Of a DNA stretch of 23,470 nucleotides, positions 1 through 9,859 are shown piece by piece. The translations under genes and the position numbers were made by a program. Each line of letters begins with the position of its first letter. Position 1 is the stretch's first letter. The notes under the pieces are model-generated. The model was not told the DNA's origin. It was given only the letters and a program-made list of their open reading frames with translations, and did not search any database. The stretch comes from Bipalium vagum (taxonomy: Eukaryota; Platyhelminthes; Tricladida; Geoplanidae), in assembly GCA_037834085.1 (NCBI GenBank), contig JBBMKC010208709.1, positions 1-23,470 of the forward strand, read 5' to 3'.

Positions 1-114
1 ATAAATAAAAAATTAAAAAATCAATTTAAAATAAAAACATAAATAAAAAATTAAAAAATCAATTTAAAATAAAAACATAAATAAAAAATTAAAAAATCAA
101 TTTAAAATAAAAAC
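1..114. repeat. 38-bp minisatellite, three exact copies
   Basis: Three identical, head-to-tail 38-bp units lie at 1-38, 39-76 and 77-114. The unit is almost pure A/T with a single TCAATT landmark and ends in AAAAAC. The array starts at the window edge, so its true copy number is unknown. Perfect identity of the copies implies recent expansion. It has no coding content. Confidence 0.95.
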
Positions 115-2030
115 AAAAAAAAATAAATCAATTCACCGTCAGATAATTCTAAACTTATAAAAAACATTTTTAAATATCCACCTGACATTCAGATTTGCAT
201 TTGTTCCATTCAATGGCACACAACCCTGGTGAGTCAGCATTTTAAGACGTACTAAACAGAATTCAGATTTTTTATTTTAAAGATATGAGAAAATTGTGAT
301 TTCTTTTTCCATACAAACGATTCTATTATTAACTGAAAAATCTAAAATTTATGCTAGAATAATTTATCAAAAAAAAACTGAACGACATGCAACATCGATT
401 CAATGTCAACAAGATATTTTTTTTATTTACTATTTTAAACTTTTTGAACTTCTTCGATCAAATAGAATTTCATTTGATTCAGAAATTGTGAAGAGAAATT
501 CATTTGGCACTTAGACATTATGCTGACGTAGTAGGGAAATTACTGTGAGATGTGACCATATGGTGCCAGTTATAGCAACCCAATTATGATTTTTGTTACA
601 ATTAGTTCATATATTCAGCATAGCCTTTGCAACTGGGTCAAACTATGAGGGGGATAAAAGTGTAAGACTTAATAATTACACCGACAATCTCCTGGTCACA
701 TAAAACCTGACATGCTTTCTATTAATTGACTTGAACGGTCCAGTCAACCAAAGAATCTGTAATTAAGTCGAAAGAAAACACTCTTAATTATTGTATTAAC
801 ATTATATTTGGTTTTGATTTTTTCCAATAATTGTGAAACTTTCTATGTGTAAAAAATTCCTTCTTATTTATTTTATTTCCTTTTTTCAGTTTTAATTTTA
901 ATTCTTTTATTTAGAAACAAAGGAGAAAAAAGAATTTATTTTTCCTTTAAACTTTTTTGTGATTGACCTATTGATAAGATTAATAAAATTAAAAGAGAAA
1001 ATTTAAAAATTCGATCCCACAAAAAATATTAGGAATGCAGAAAATTTATGAGAAAATATCTATTGATTTTGTTATGGTATTTTTGAAGATTTGAAAATCT
1101 TTTATAAAAAATTGATTTTCTGTTTGAATATGTCAATTAATAAATTTTAGAGAAAATATTGTTTGAAATTTGAATTTAAAATGGCTGACGAAGGTTTTGT
1201 GACAAAAGATGTAAGAAATTGTTTGCTATATGAATTCGATTTTGATACAAAGGTTTCATATTTTTTTAAAAATTAAAATCAATCAATAATGATAATCGTG
1301 TTTCCCAATGTTATAGTGAGTATAGAAGATTTTGAAATGACCACAAAAGTCTTGAGGAAGAGTGAAGTTGCGGATAGTTAGTTCACAAGATGTCAATCAA
1401 TAGAGAAGTCATAAGAGACCATTTACATCAAATCGGAGAGTTTCTTAAATATTAAAACGAGGGTATTACCGGTGTCTTATAATTAGAAAATTATTTTTTC
1501 AAAATCAGAAATCCCTTTAGTGTACCCGGGATATATTAACATGAAAAACATCCTTATCAAAGTATACGTGATATTCTTTTTGGAGGGATACTGTATTCAG
1601 TCTTACGGTCCCCTGGAGATATATAGATTAAATAATGGTTTCTTATATGGAGCACAGGCATTTTTCAATAATTAAGTGCACATTGATTTTATTGAGATAT
1701 ACAGCATTATATTTTCGTTTTATAGTACTTTACTCTTACTTTTTATTAAGTCTATTTGTGGATTAAGGAAAGGGCGTCTAGGATAAATCATAAATAATGA
1801 GGCACTGCGAATTAGGGGAATATGTGATTTATTACATATTCCTGTCAATAATTTCCAGAGAAATATTGGAAAATGTATCTGATATCATTGATGAATTGTG
1901 ACAGAGTAAATAAATGTATGAAATATGAGACCAGACTATAATTACAACTCACTTTCCAAGTTCATAAATAAATAATTTTATAATACAATCTTAACTTACT
2001 GCTTTAACTTGTTTATATTTATATAAACCG
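115..2030. other. AT-rich intergenic DNA, no gene recognised
   Basis: No reading frame in this stretch shows a recognisable family. A short frame at 296-514 is low-complexity and not supported as a gene. A 9-bp stem, 8-nt loop hairpin lies at 1817-1842 (GGAATATGT / ACATATTCC). The block around 500-760 is less AT-biased than its surroundings and could be an old transposon remnant, but I found no inverted repeats or transposase motif in it. Confidence 0.5.
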
Positions 2031-2059
2031 AACTCACGAGATCTGACCACTCTACTTTT

Positions 2060-2556
2060 AGGTTGTGTTTTATCTCACCAATCTTTATCTTAAAAAATAT
2101 TACACTTAATTCGAAATCTCATCGCAATATAACACAATAATACCCACCAAATGTCAATAAGGAACGTGACACAAGCAATAAAATTAAAAATTAAAAATAA
2201 ATGAATTCCCTAAAAAATATCTAAGTTTATCTGACTCTATATCTATTGTATGATTAGGTTCTACAATAAGTCTATGAGTATATCAAATAATATAGCAACA
2301 CTAAAGTTTATTCAATGTCAACGAAAATCACTACAAGAATATCAATATTAATCACACAGCACCCTATAATCGAATAATAATTAGTCAACACTTCTCTGAA
2401 TCAAACTCACAAATCGCCTGTATTCTACTAAGATAACACCAACTGTTTCCCATCCTCACGCTGTTCAACTCTCGACAATATGCCACTAATATAATAAAAG
2501 GGTACCTAAGATTGTCAAAGTTTAAATCAATTACCTCTTATAATTACAGGCAACAT
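2060..2556 (-). mobile_element. Possible solitary LTR, very uncertain
   Basis: Read on the minus strand, this stretch begins TGTTGCC and can be taken to end in ...ACACA. A TATA-like run sits near 2500 and an AATAAA poly-A signal near 2310, which is the order expected for U3, R and U5 of an LTR. There is no second copy in the window, no internal coding region beside it, and I could not establish a target-site duplication. It may simply be AT-rich intergenic DNA. If real it is an old, solitary fossil of unassigned family. Confidence 0.2.
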
Positions 2557-2924
2557 TAGATTCCGAAAAACCGGTATTTATTCCCTTAAAGTCCCTTTGA
2601 GCGTAAATCCATTTGCCTAATCAGGAAAATAATTAATTTTTTATTAATAATATCTTTTTAAATAATATAATAATATCATTATGAAAATCAATATCTTCAT
2701 GAATTTGTAATTCATATATATTTATTATACATTATTTACGAATAAAATTTAAAAGGATTTGTGTGAATTAACAAATTCAAGTGGAAATTCAGTTTTCAAA
2801 TTTGTTTCTAATAAATGATTAAAGTAGAGCCTGATTTTTATTACAATCATAATATCTAATATCATAATAAAAATCTTATAATCATATAATAATCATATAA
2901 TAATATTATAATATAATAACACTG

Positions 2925-2999
<75 letters not shown>

Positions 3000-3489
3000 T
3001 TCTTTCTGATTTTTAATTGATGAATATTGATAATATTTGGAAAATTAATTATATCGAGCCAGTGACCTTAAGATGGCTGTTTAATCGTTTTAATTATACT
3101 TGTTATAATTGTGTTACTTCCTGATACATTCTTGATATGGAAGAGTCAATGGACTCTACATTGAAAACCTTTTTATATTGAACGGCCTCTCTTTTTGACT
3201 AGATAACATTTTTAGTTTTCATAAATAATCAATCAAAGTCGGCCTCGTTTTGGAGTAAATAAAATATTATTTATTCATGATATTTACAGACCTTTTATAT
3301 TATATTCAACAGTGACTTTTTGTTTTAATGGATCTGAACGAAAGTTTTTGTTTTCATGTCCCGGAGTGCGTAAAATCGTATGTTTTCTGAAATTTATTAT
3401 TTTATTTTATTTATATTATATTATTTTTAAAATATATATATTCTTTATTTATTTATTTTTAAAGAAACCACTTAATATTTACCAAATAT
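2557..3489. other. AT-rich intergenic DNA around the microsatellite
   Basis: Apart from the ATT microsatellite, this stretch holds only AT-rich sequence. A somewhat more complex patch at about 3045-3370 does not translate into anything I recognise. A 67-codon frame at 3312-3515 is mostly low-complexity F/I/Y/L and is not supported as a gene. Confidence 0.4.
2925..2999. repeat. (ATT)25 microsatellite
   Basis: An uninterrupted run of 25 ATT units, about 75 bp, inside a longer AT-rich tract (2640-3000) that is also rich in AATAT and TAATA motifs. A perfect run of this length is expected to be polymorphic in length. A second ATT run begins near the right edge of the window at about 23430. Confidence 0.97.
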
Positions 3490-3900
3490 TAATTCTATAT
3501 TTTTATTGGCCGTGAACTAGATGGTTTGATGAGTGGCATTAGAGATAGTGTTATTATCTTAAAGAATAATATATCGATTCCGACTGTTCTCTCTCTAATT
3601 TTGGAAATCATCTGTGGTAAGCAATATTGTGCATACCAATCCCCATTGGCAGGTCTTTGATAATCTAAAGTTAACTTTGCAACATGCCCTTTTAAACAAA
3701 AGGAACGGGCAATCTTTTCTTGCAACGCTGCGGGACAGAACGGTTTTTATTGGTTTGGATTCACCTTTAAATACCCAAACAGTGGATTTTAGCTTACTTT
3801 CACTATCATTAAGACAGACGACAATCTACAAAACTTTGTCACCACCAAGGACTAACCTCAAGAACTGTAACAGAACCGCGTCGGATTTCAAATTACTTAA
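3490..3900 (-). mobile_element. mariner transposase fragment (central part)
   Basis: Minus-strand translation shows the middle of a mariner transposase spread over several frames. Reading from high to low coordinates, the peptides include LNDSESKLKSTVWVFKGE (compare the family's YDPESKQQSxVWVF segment after the first catalytic Asp), KPIKTVLSRSVARK, then AKLTLDYQRPANGDWYAQYC followed by LPQMISKIRER. The last part matches the familiar GHVATxxLEDQRTVNxxWYTxxCLPxVFxxIR segment. The N-terminal DNA-binding half and the C-terminal part with the last catalytic Asp are not visible. In-frame stops and frame changes make it a dead fragment. The family call rests on remembered mariner motifs, not on a search. 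It lies 5 kb upstream of the integrin gene and has no evident relation to it. Confidence 0.7.
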
Positions 3901-4540
3901 AATTTCAAAGTAAGAAGCGGTAGGAATAAGACTTTAACTTAAACTTTATCTTATACTTTACCATCGAAGAGGACCATAGAATGGGTTAAACTATAGATCT
4001 TAAAAACAATAATAAGAAGTATTAATACAAATTATCAGACGGGTTGATAATCGATGAAAATCAAGAAAAGAGAAGTAACCTTTCTTTTGCTCAATTACGA
4101 GGAACACACTTTAATCATAGAGCAGGTAACATCAAAAGACAAAATGGTAGAAATAGTTTTTCGGTAAACATCTTTCCGAACGTTGAGCCTTTCCACCAAC
4201 AACCAGATAATAGCTAACTGTGATCTCCAGAAAACATCGACCAGGGAATTCAACTTCAGCCTCTCCAACGCAGCGGATATCTTATAAATACTGAAGTGTG
4301 TGAAAAAGGTTGCTCTGTACACAATTTCACACTGACTCTGAAAATCGAGGAGGTTAAATCAAAGAAGGAAGATCTCTTTATCTGTTTCATCGATATTCTG
4401 GATACATATGGAAATAGTCTCCATCGCTGTCAATGACAAGTCTCCATTTACAAACAAGATTTTCTATTTATGATTTATTAAATCCTGAAGTTTTACTTTT
4501 GAAAAAGGCTCTTTTAAGCAACCTCTAAGGAAATAGATCT
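3901..4540. other. Unassigned DNA between two transposon fragments
   Basis: This interval has more balanced composition than its flanks and carries a 75-codon minus-strand frame at 4095-4322 (begins MYRATFFTHFSIYK). I do not recognise it. It may be the C-terminal part of the piggyBac fragment next door, since it continues on the same strand, but the cysteine-rich zinc-binding tail typical of piggyBac transposases is not visible. Confidence 0.35.
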
Positions 4541-5130
4541 TTTTCAAGCCAAGCAGCGTTACATCGACCTGAAAAGCGAATATTTAGAAGTTTATAGTTT
4601 TCCTGTTATTTTGGCAATATGTGGCATAGTAATCTCATGTTGCAAGATAACCCCTTTTCTAATTGCCAATGCCGGTGGTTTTTCTGGACTTTTTTTAGAC
4701 GGGTTGTTTGATCACAATAGTCCGCTTGTAGCAGTTCATAGTGGATAACACCAGATATTCCTCACTAATGTACAAAAGCAGTTTCTTTCCTCTGAAATTG
4801 GACGCTACCAATGACCGTGAGCCTTAATCTTTTCGTTTAGGATTCCTAGTAACAATACGATTCAATATTCGAACCTTTGATGCCTGGAAACCATTGTTGT
4901 ATAGCCATTTGTCCTACTTTGATGTTTAACCAATTGTCCATAGATGTTAGGATATTGTCACTGCATTCAAGCTCTTTATAGTCTCTGTCTCACTCAAAGT
5001 TTGCTGTGGATATTCCTCAATTAGTGGCCCTTCATTGACATCAGAAAAGTCCAGATCGTTATCGGCCATCTAAATCGAAATTTCCTTCCGCAGATCTGGA
5101 AAATCAACGTTCATCTGTTCGGACATTGAT
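4540..5130 (-). mobile_element. piggyBac-type transposase remnant
   Basis: On the minus strand, pieces of a piggyBac (DDE_Tnp_1_7) transposase are readable in different frames. NFRGKKLLLYISEEYLVLST followed by MN corresponds to the FKPKKxVxxxSxxxxxxLLSTMH segment. KRGYLAT-x-DYYATYCQNN followed by RKT corresponds to KGGVDxxDQxCATYxxxRKT, which carries the last catalytic Asp; the position is preserved as D in DYYATYC. Upstream on the same strand are acidic N-terminal-like stretches (MADNDLDFSDVNEGPLIEEY) of the kind piggyBac proteins often carry. Most of the central domain is missing and several stops are present. I found no TTAA-flanked CCC-type terminal repeats, so the element limits are approximate. 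Family recognition is from memory of motif patterns. Confidence 0.6.
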
Positions 5131-5860
5131 CTGGACAATTAAAACAACTGAATTGATTTCATTGATGAAAAAAATTATAATGAAGAAAGAAAATGTTTTT
5201 CAAAAATATATAAATAAATAAATAAATAAAATAAATAATTGACACGATCTGATTCGAATATTTATCTTAGGACTAAAAATTGTCAACGATTTCCCAGGAT
5301 TAATTAATGATTATATAAACGACTTCTCAGATGAAGAGGGATTAAGAGGATGACAAAACTTAAGAAATGTGATTAATCAAAGAAACTTAAATAAATATGA
5401 TCATATTTGTGCTCTTATCAATTTTAATTTATTCCTCAACAATTGGAAGCTTTTGTTTTAATATATCTACAATTAAATATTTTTAAAATTTTGTTTAAAT
5501 GAATCATTTTTGGTATCATTTTCTTTTTCAAAATTATCATATAAAAAAAAACACTGAACAATTCAAAAAAATTTTAAAAATTTAAAAAGTAATATTATTT
5601 ATTTATTTTAAAAATAATTTTTGTTTAAATCATCATTTTATTTTCATCGCACTTGCAATGAAATGAAAATAAAATTATTTTTCTTTATTTCATAATAAAT
5701 TTGTTTAAATTATGAAAAAAATTGAAAAGACAAATTAAAAAATTTCGAAAATTTATTTCTTTTTGATAAAAGGAACATTTTTTCTCATTTCTTTAAAGTG
5801 ATCAAAAATTCTTTTTTATTCCACTCAAAATTGTCAAGTAATAATAAAGTTCATGTTCAA
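5131..5860. other. AT-rich intergenic DNA with short (AAAT)n run
   Basis: An (AAAT)n microsatellite with one interruption lies at about 5209-5238. The rest is low-complexity A/T sequence without a recognisable frame. The last 16 bases before 5861 contain TAAAGTTC (5845-5852), which recurs just after the Merlin-type element and may be part of its target-site duplication. Confidence 0.5.
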
Positions 5861-5892
5861 AGGATCATGTTTTTTTTGACCGGTCTGTTTCA
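5861..5892 (+). repeat. Left terminal inverted repeat of Merlin-type element
   Basis: AGGATCATG followed by a T-run and TTTGACCG pairs with the right end at 6646-6677. The similarity continues less perfectly inward, where both ends carry TCAAGTCT plus a T-run and GAC.GAG, so each end can also fold on itself. Confidence 0.7.
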
Positions 5893-6645
5893 TCAAGTCT
5901 CTTTTTTTGACTGAGCTCAATTTTGTCATGTTGATAATAAAGAAATAAATATTAAATCAATAAACAGCGCAGTGATTGGTGTTCCATCTCATGTATTTAT
6001 GTTTTAAGAGAAAACAGTCTGTTATTCCTATCCGGTAATTTATGATAATATTAATGATTTTAGATAAACGCTATGATTTTGGCACGTTATTCAAGGAATG
6101 CACATCAAAAAGAAACACTGATTGTGTTGCATAAATCACAGTAGATATTTTTCTATTAGATGAAAATCCTTTTTTGAGAAATTCAAAATACCTCTAAATA
6201 AATTGGTCCATTTATTACATTTATGGACTCTTGTCAGATCACAAAAGTCAGTTACTGAAGGCACGGGCGTTTCAAAATCTGTCGTTATTAATTTCTATGC
6301 AGAAATGAGGAAAATATGTGAGATTATTTTCTTGAAAATTATGTTCATCGAACTGTCAACCACAAGATGAATTTTGCTGAAAGGGAGACCGGTGCTCACA
6401 CGCAAAGATTTGAATCGATTTGGAAGAAACTGAAGATTAAGATTGTGTCAATGAAGAGCTTCTATGGTAATCTCTTTGAATTATATCTAAATGAATGAAT
6501 GTGGCTCCAAAATATTAAATCGATAAACTGCGAATCATTTTTTTACTTAATAAATTTTTAAATAGAAAATTATTTATTTTTGTCATTTTTTTGTGATTCG
6601 TCTCAGGTCTCATTTTTGACCGGTCAATCGTATCAAGTCTTTTTT

Positions 6646-6677
6646 TGACCGAGTCGGTCAAAGAAAAACATGATCCT
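6646..6677 (-). repeat. Right terminal inverted repeat of Merlin-type element
   Basis: CGGTCAAAGAAAAACATGATCCT at the right edge is the reverse complement of the left end apart from one base within the T-run and local length differences. It is followed directly by AAAGTTC, part of the candidate target-site duplication. Confidence 0.7.
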
Positions 6678-6684
6678 AAAGTTC

Positions 6685-7027
6685 TAATTTCACCATTTTT
6701 TTAAAATTAAAAATTATATTATTTTTATTGGATTGCACTTATTATTTGAAGTACATCACATTTTAACTGTAAAGGTCAAATAAAAAATATTTTGAAAAAA
6801 CTGTTCCTAAGTAAGAGTCATGATAAAAAATTATTAATTAGAATGGAAAATTTTTCATTTTTACAATTTATTTGATTTTTCAAAATACATTGACCACAAC
6901 TTAAACTTCTTTTCATTTTTTATTGATTTTAATTGTAAAAACTAAGTTTTGGGCATTATTGTTTTTCTTTTAAAATGTATAATATAATATAATTTTAAAA
7001 ATCAATAAAAAGTTTTCCATGGTTATA
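6685..7027. other. AT-rich spacer, nothing recognised
   Basis: A/T-dominated sequence with no frame, repeat or motif I can name. Confidence 0.5.
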
Positions 7028-8371
7028 TTAGGCTGTTTAAAAGTCGTGAAACATTTTTTTAATCTTTAAAATCTATTTTTCTATAGAAAGGCAAAAATCA
7101 GTCAGTTAGATGTGTCCCATTTTGTTAGATGAACTCTTTTCATATTTTAATGAGTTTTAAAATTCTACGTTTATTAAATGCCTTAGCTTTTTTGCCGAAA
7201 AATAGAGTAATGTACAGTTCCAAAGCCTCATCTGTAGAATTGAACCGTATGGAATTTTGAGAAATACGTGCAAGTCTGACTGCGTAAGGTCAGGTGAATA
7301 TGATGACTGTGCCCAATTCAAACTGTAATATTTTTTGATGGATCCAATTGCCGAAAGTACCCTATATAATTTATAGTTGTATTCCTTGGAAGGATCTTAA
7401 AATAGACAACATCTTTTCATAATTTTGATAATTTCATTTAATTATAAGATATTAGTATAATTATTATAATGCTGTAACAATACCGTATCATGTCTTTTGG
7501 AATAGACTGGCTGTTTTCCGTGCATCACTTGTCTTAATTTTTGTCTTTGCTGTCGATCAAGTCGGCCATCAATACTTTCACGTTTGTTCAGTTGCTTAAA
7601 ATAAATAATACCTCTTTGATCCAAAAAATAGACAATATCACCTCGTCTCTTTTTGGTGTTAACTTTCCGCATTGACCAGGCTTCATCCATAATTTTTTTC
7701 CGGATTTTCATAGATAATCAATTTTTCATCACAAGTAATAATGACATGATAAAAGGACTTTTCCCTTTGCCTGTTGAGCAGTCTGATAACTTTCTAATCA
7801 TTTTGTGATACATGCTGCTCTCAATGAATGAACCAATTATTTCTAGACTTTCTGTTTGTATCAAATGGCTTTTAATCATCAGTTTATGTTAGATTTGTTT
7901 ATTTTTATGACTTCTGACATTGGGTTAATTGTTAGGATCAATCTTTGATCCACACCTTTTCCAAGTTTTCATTTGAAAAGTTTTTTACCTTGACCTTGAC
8001 GTTGTTTATCCTGCAAATCAAAGTCACTCATTTTAAAATACCGAAACTAATCTTGACAGCATGTTTCATATATAAAACGGTTTCCATAAGGTTCTCTAAG
8101 CATTCTATGACTGAGAGTTTCCAGTTCCAACGTCTGCAGTTAGAGCATCGTTACTTTGGCAATGTGGTCAAACGTTGTCTTGCGAGAGAATTGTTTTATC
8201 TCGATTGACTAATCTCGCTTGCTTAAAAGCGAACAACTTCAACATGTCCTTTAATTGGGTGCAGTATGTTTATGCTGCAATAGATTTTCTTGTTTTGAAA
8301 GGGTTTAGTGGATAATACTAGTGCGATTATCATGATTTTCTTTTGGTTAACGTTTGATTTTGGACCAGGTA
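7028..8371 (-). mobile_element. mariner transposon, about 1.3 kb, decayed
   Basis: Minus-strand translation gives an ordered mariner transposase in several frames. FRYFKMSDFDLQDKQRQGQG (8050-8000 region) matches the WFxKFxSGDFDLxDKPRxGRP linker. CDEKLIIYENPEK (about 7735-7690) matches GDEKWIxYDNPKR with the first catalytic Asp. DQRGIIYFKQLNKRESIDGR and KQPVYSKRHDTVLLQHYN (7711-7442) follow, and YSPDLTQSDLHVF (about 7290) carries the third Asp. The second catalytic Asp of the LQHDN motif is Tyr here. The low-coordinate end has a mariner-like terminus TTAGGCTGTTTAAAAGTCGT at 7028; a weaker related sequence (GGTCCAAAATC on the minus strand) at about 8371 could be the other end, giving a family-typical length. 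Multiple stops and frame changes show it is inactive. Confidence 0.75.
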
Positions 8372-8559
8372 CAAAGAATAATAATAATTTTAATTTACTA
8401 AAAGAATAATGAATTTCTCTATAAAATAAATTTTAACAAAACTGACAATTACCAATATTTATAAAACATTGATCAGAAATATAATAATCACAACATTAAA
8501 CGAATTCATTAATTGTTCACCTAAATTAATCAAGAATGTATTTTCCTTTTTAATTACAA
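8372..8559. other. AT-rich upstream region of the integrin gene
   Basis: A/T-rich sequence containing TATA-like runs (TATAAAATAA near 8420, TTTATAAAAC near 8459). No coding content. It may contribute to the promoter, but nothing here is specific. Confidence 0.35.
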
Positions 8560-8908
8560 AAATTGTCATTATTCAAATCAGTTTTTTCAATAATTTGTTT
8601 AACTGAAACACTTTCTTCACCGTCTACGCGAAAACACATTATCGAGGATATTAATAATGCTTAATCACTTTTTTCACCTATCGTCGAATGGGTGGATTTG
8701 TTGACCAATGATGATCGTTCTTTGCATCGATATTCCCTCTGACGATGTGCAGCAAGAAAACAGGATGCACAAATCGAAGCCAAGTCAATAATTTCTGTGG
8801 AACCGAAACAGTAATTAACGTTCAGAAAATCGTTTTGCCATCGAAATGGAAATTGTTTTTGCTCCATATTCCTCAATATTCCATGGTCGCTTTTGACAAA
8901 TAACAACA
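8560..8908 (+). promoter_or_regulatory. Probable promoter and 5' UTR of the integrin gene
   Basis: From about 8600 to the start codon the sequence is clearly more balanced and complex than the surrounding AT-rich DNA, as expected for transcribed leader. An arthropod-initiator-like TCAGT lies at about 8578-8582. An in-frame TGA at 8894-8896, five codons before the ATG, fixes the upstream limit of the reading frame. The bases before the ATG (AACAACA) give the A-rich start context common in arthropods. The transcription start and any upstream untranslated exon cannot be placed from sequence alone. Confidence 0.35.
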
Positions 8909-9248
8909 ATGAATGTCGTTTGGAATTGTATCATTTGGATTTTTTGCTGCTCATTGTGGATTTTGTCGAAAATTGTGACAGCCGAAAACATTGTTGATAA
9001 CGATGATATCTTTTTGGTTGGATTGTCCAAATTTTATTTGCATGGCAATGTGAACAGTTATTTCGGCTATTCTATCGCTTCATATGTGGGACAGGATAAA
9101 GCCTATTGTATCGTTGGTGCTCCTCGAGATGAGACTGATGATGACGGTGCAGATAGAAACTCCAACACTGGCTCGGTTTATCGAATTTCCTTTGAACATG
9201 ACGATTGTTCCAATGTTCCCATGTATCAGGCAGAGTCTAATTTGGGAA
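8909..9248 (+). CDS. Integrin alpha subunit, exon 1: signal peptide and propeller blade 1
   Basis: This exon encodes residues 1-113 of an integrin alpha chain, the cell-surface adhesion receptor subunit that pairs with a beta chain and binds extracellular matrix. Residues 1-25 form a hydrophobic secretion signal (MNVVWNCIIWIFCCSLWILS...), with likely cleavage after IVTA. Residues about 36-110 make the first FG-GAP blade: YFGYSIA at 51-57 and the GAP at 70-72 (IVGAPRDE), then NTGSVYRI, the closing strand. The loop after GAP is unusually acidic (DETDDDGAD, residues 74-82). The ATG is chosen because it starts the signal peptide and an in-frame TGA lies five codons upstream. The donor GTAAGG at 9249 leaves one base of codon 114 (phase 1). 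Vertebrate-style subtype cannot be assigned from this part. Confidence 0.88.
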
Positions 9249-9313
9249 GTAAGGTTTTTGATGTAAACATATTTATACCTAAGATTGTGAGATAATATTT
9301 TAAAATCAATCTA

Positions 9314-9537
9314 TTAGGTCCATCAATAGTCAAAATTCTTTATTCAATTATGAGTACCTTACTCTTTTTTATAATTTAATTTTCTCATCAAATATTTAAA
9401 TGATATTTCGTTTAAAAAAGATACAAACAGAACTTAAACTTAAGAATTGTTCAACAGCAAAACATTTTTTATGTTCGTCACTGTGTCCCATAAGTGAATA
9501 CAAGCAAGGAAAAAATAATAAGAGTACACTAATAGTT
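9314..9537. other. Intron 1 left part, possible transposon end
   Basis: The intron begins at 9249. TTAGGTCC at 9314 weakly resembles a mariner terminus of the TTAGGTTGGCC class and could be the left end of the element that finishes at 10347, but the match is too short to rely on. The rest of this stretch is A/T-rich, with no supported gene on either strand. Confidence 0.25.
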
Positions 9538-9730
9538 ATTTTCAATTTTCGAAAAAGATATAGTGATCTATGTGCATAATGGTTGCAGAACACCGTATTA
9601 GATACACACTTCCAACCACTGGGAACTAGCTATAAGTAGCTTGACAACGTCTTTGAATCAAAACAGCCATTTTTTATAGTAAGAAATTCAATAGCTCCGT
9701 CAGATTTCTTAAAGCAACAAAAAACAATCT
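9538..9730 (+). mobile_element. mariner transposase C-terminal fragment
   Basis: One plus-strand frame reads LQNTVLDTHFQPLGTSYK, a stop, then LDNVFESKQPFFIVRNSI. This aligns by eye with the mariner tail SLQNxLxxxxFxSxEEVKxWLDxFFESKxxxFYxxGI. It lies within intron 1 of the integrin gene, in the same orientation. It is followed by a more upstream portion of a mariner transposase, so the two pieces are either separate insertions or a rearranged copy. Non-functional. Confidence 0.6.
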
Positions 9731-9859
9731 TTTTTAAAAAAAGCTGAAGTTTGAATAAAAAATGGATTACCTAATGTGGAGGCATCATTTCTTTTCAACC
9801 AAATTCATTCAATCTTAGTCAATGTCGGAATTAGTTTGATGATTTTTCACTCAAATATA

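Larger units (their letters stand above)
5861..6677 (+). mobile_element. Merlin/ISXO2-type DNA transposon, core deleted
   Basis: The ends are inverted repeats: AGGATCATGTTTTT at 5861, and its reverse complement with one mismatch ending at 6677, extending to a shared TTTGACCG. Inside each end are further GACCGGTC / TCAAGTC / GACCGA blocks that pair with each other. Between them is a broken ISXO2-like (IS1595/Merlin) transposase, with frame changes between its pieces. An N-terminal part reads CCINHSRYFSIR, then KSFFEKFKIPLNKLVHLL and GTGVSKSVVINFYAEMRKIC. A C-terminal part reads NHKMNFAERETGAHTQRFES, then IWKKLK and LFELYLNEWMW. The latter matches the family's FVDPxTGAHTQxIES...LLxxYLxEFMW block. 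The central catalytic stretch is absent, so it cannot make active transposase. TAAAGTTC occurs on both sides (5845-5852, 6677-6684) and fits the 8-9 bp duplications known for Merlin, although the left copy is 8 bp away from the repeat. Confidence 0.72.

Noticed and set aside
296-514. Short plus-strand frame of 72 codons
   Set aside because: Low-complexity composition, no recognisable motif, no splice or promoter context.
7945-8208. 87-codon plus-strand frame
   Set aside because: It lies antisense over the N-terminal part of the minus-strand mariner and is explained as its shadow.
8661-9030. Minus-strand frames of 82 and 71 codons over the integrin leader and exon 1
   Set aside because: They overlap the integrin 5' UTR and signal-peptide exon on the other strand and show no family; shadow frames.
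9396-9593. 65-codon minus-strand frame in intron 1
   Set aside because: No recognisable domain; it overlaps the mariner fragment on the opposite strand.
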